6,774 nucleotides of DNA from Bacteroidales bacterium UBA4459 (GTDB lineage Bacteria > Bacteroidota > Bacteroidia > Bacteroidales > F082): the NCBI GenBank assembly GCA_002389465.1, contig DGOT01000274.1:1-6774 (forward strand), in the 5' to 3' direction. The stretch's first letter is position 1, and the number at the start of each line of letters is the position of its first letter. Of the stretch, positions 6,227 to 6,774 are shown piece by piece. The notes under the pieces are model-generated. The model was not told the origin of the DNA. It saw nothing but the letters and a program-made list of their open reading frames with translations, and did no database searches. The position numbers and the translations under genes were made by a program.

Positions 6227-6774
6227 ATGAATGTGATTGAAATAAAAGACCTCGTTAAAATCTACAACAGCAGCGAGGTGAAGGTAAAAGCAGTTAACGG
6301 CATCACTGTAAACATTGAAGAAGGTGAATTTACGGCGGTAGTTGGCCCTTCTGGTTCCGGTAAGACAACGTTTTTAAATATGCTGGGTGGGCTTGACAGG
6401 CCTACATCGGGAGATGTCAGAATTGGAGGCATAAATATCTGGGAGTTGAGTTCCAAAAAACTGATCGATTTCCGGATGAACAACATCGGTTTTGTCTTTC
6501 AGGCATATAACCTGATCCCTGTTCTTACGGCCGGCGAAAATGTGGAATTTATCATGCACCTCCAGGGAAAGCCAAAAAGAGAACGTGAGTTACGAACTAA
6601 AGAGTTGCTTGAATCGGTAGGTATTGGCGACAGGATAAAAAGTCGGCCTGCCAAGCTCTCGGGCGGACAGCAGCAACGAGTAGCCGTTGCCAGAGCGTTG
6701 GCGTCTAAACCTGAATTCATCCTCGCTGATGAGCCCACGGCCAATCTCGACTCGAAAGCAACAACCGAGTTGCT
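6227..6774 (+). CDS. LolD/MacB-type ABC transporter ATP-binding protein (3' end outside window)
   Basis: The gene runs off the right edge after 182 complete codons, where family members usually have about 220-240 residues. All ATP-site motifs up to the D-loop are intact: Walker A GPSGSGKT (40-47), Q-loop Gln92 (GFVFQAYNL), signature LSGGQQQR (144-151), Walker B FILADEP (164-170) with catalytic Glu169, and D-loop NLD (173-175). The H-loop histidine lies beyond the window. The start IEIKDLVKIYN and the phrase AYNLIPVLTAGENVEF are typical of the LolD/MacB/FtsE-like branch that partners FtsX-like permeases. It acts as a cytoplasmic dimer powering the upstream permeases. The ATG at 6227 is chosen because the adjacent ATG at 6222 meets a stop codon after one further codon and is out of frame. 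The 47-bp leader is A-rich, without a Shine-Dalgarno sequence or a recognisable promoter, so the gene is probably co-transcribed with the permeases. Confidence 0.94.
   Translation, partial: MNVIEIKDLVKIYNSSEVKVKAVNGITVNIEEGEFTAVVGPSGSGKTTFLNMLGGLDRPTSGDVRIGGINIWELSSKKLIDFRMNNIGFVFQAYNLIPVLTAGENVEFIMHLQGKPKRERELRTKELLESVGIGDRIKSRPAKLSGGQQQRVAVARALASKPEFILADEPTANLDSKATTEL

Larger units (their letters stand above)
1035..6774 (+). other. Predicted operon: tetR, lolA-like, three FtsX-like permeases, ABC ATPase
   Basis: The six genes are on one strand with gaps of 19, 24, 10, 29 and 47 bp. One Bacteroidetes-type promoter precedes the first gene. No terminator hairpin with a T run is seen between the genes, so the transcript probably continues past the right edge. 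The set combines a regulator, a periplasmic carrier, membrane subunits and an ATPase, which is the composition of a complete envelope ABC system; a TolC-like or MacA-like partner is not in view and could lie downstream. Confidence 0.75.

Noticed and set aside
6222..6230. Minimal reading frame ATG-TCA-TGA overlapping the ATPase start codon
   Set aside because: It encodes two residues only, and nothing else in the leader suggests a regulatory upstream ORF. It most likely arises by chance in an A-rich leader, although its stop overlaps the true ATG.

Overview
The window looks like chromosomal DNA from a member of the Bacteroidetes (Bacteroidota). Two observations support this. The only convincing promoter has the phylum-specific form TTG-N20-TANNTTTG. 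None of the six internal or starting genes has a clear Shine-Dalgarno sequence; their start codons follow short A/T-rich leaders. The genus cannot be read from the sequence.

Layout: (1) 1-945, the 3' part of a membrane-protein gene that is open at the left edge and belongs to no family I can name firmly. (2) 946-1099, an intergenic region with a promoter and two imperfect palindromes. (3) From 1100 to the right edge, six same-strand genes with gaps of 19, 24, 10, 29 and 47 bp, which reads as one operon. They encode a TetR-family repressor, a secreted LolA-like protein of the 'outer membrane lipoprotein-sorting protein' type, three FtsX/MacB/LolCE-type ABC permeases of almost identical length (406, 405 and 405 aa), and a LolD/MacB-type ATPase cut off by the right edge after its D-loop.

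Likely joint function: the ATPase powers a type VII (mechanotransmission) ABC machine built from the FtsX-like permeases in the inner membrane. The LolA-like protein is the probable periplasmic carrier or partner for a lipid, lipoprotein or other amphipathic substrate. The TetR protein probably represses the whole operon, including itself, from a palindrome over the transcription start. The substrate cannot be read from the sequence.

The most unusual point is a textbook EF-hand calcium-binding loop with fitting flanking helices inside the TetR regulator (residues 79-90), just after the DNA-binding domain. If it binds calcium, this would be a calcium-responsive TetR switch controlling an envelope-transport operon. 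The second point is the number of permeases: three full-length permeases for one visible ATPase, of which the first two look like a tandem duplication and the third is divergent.
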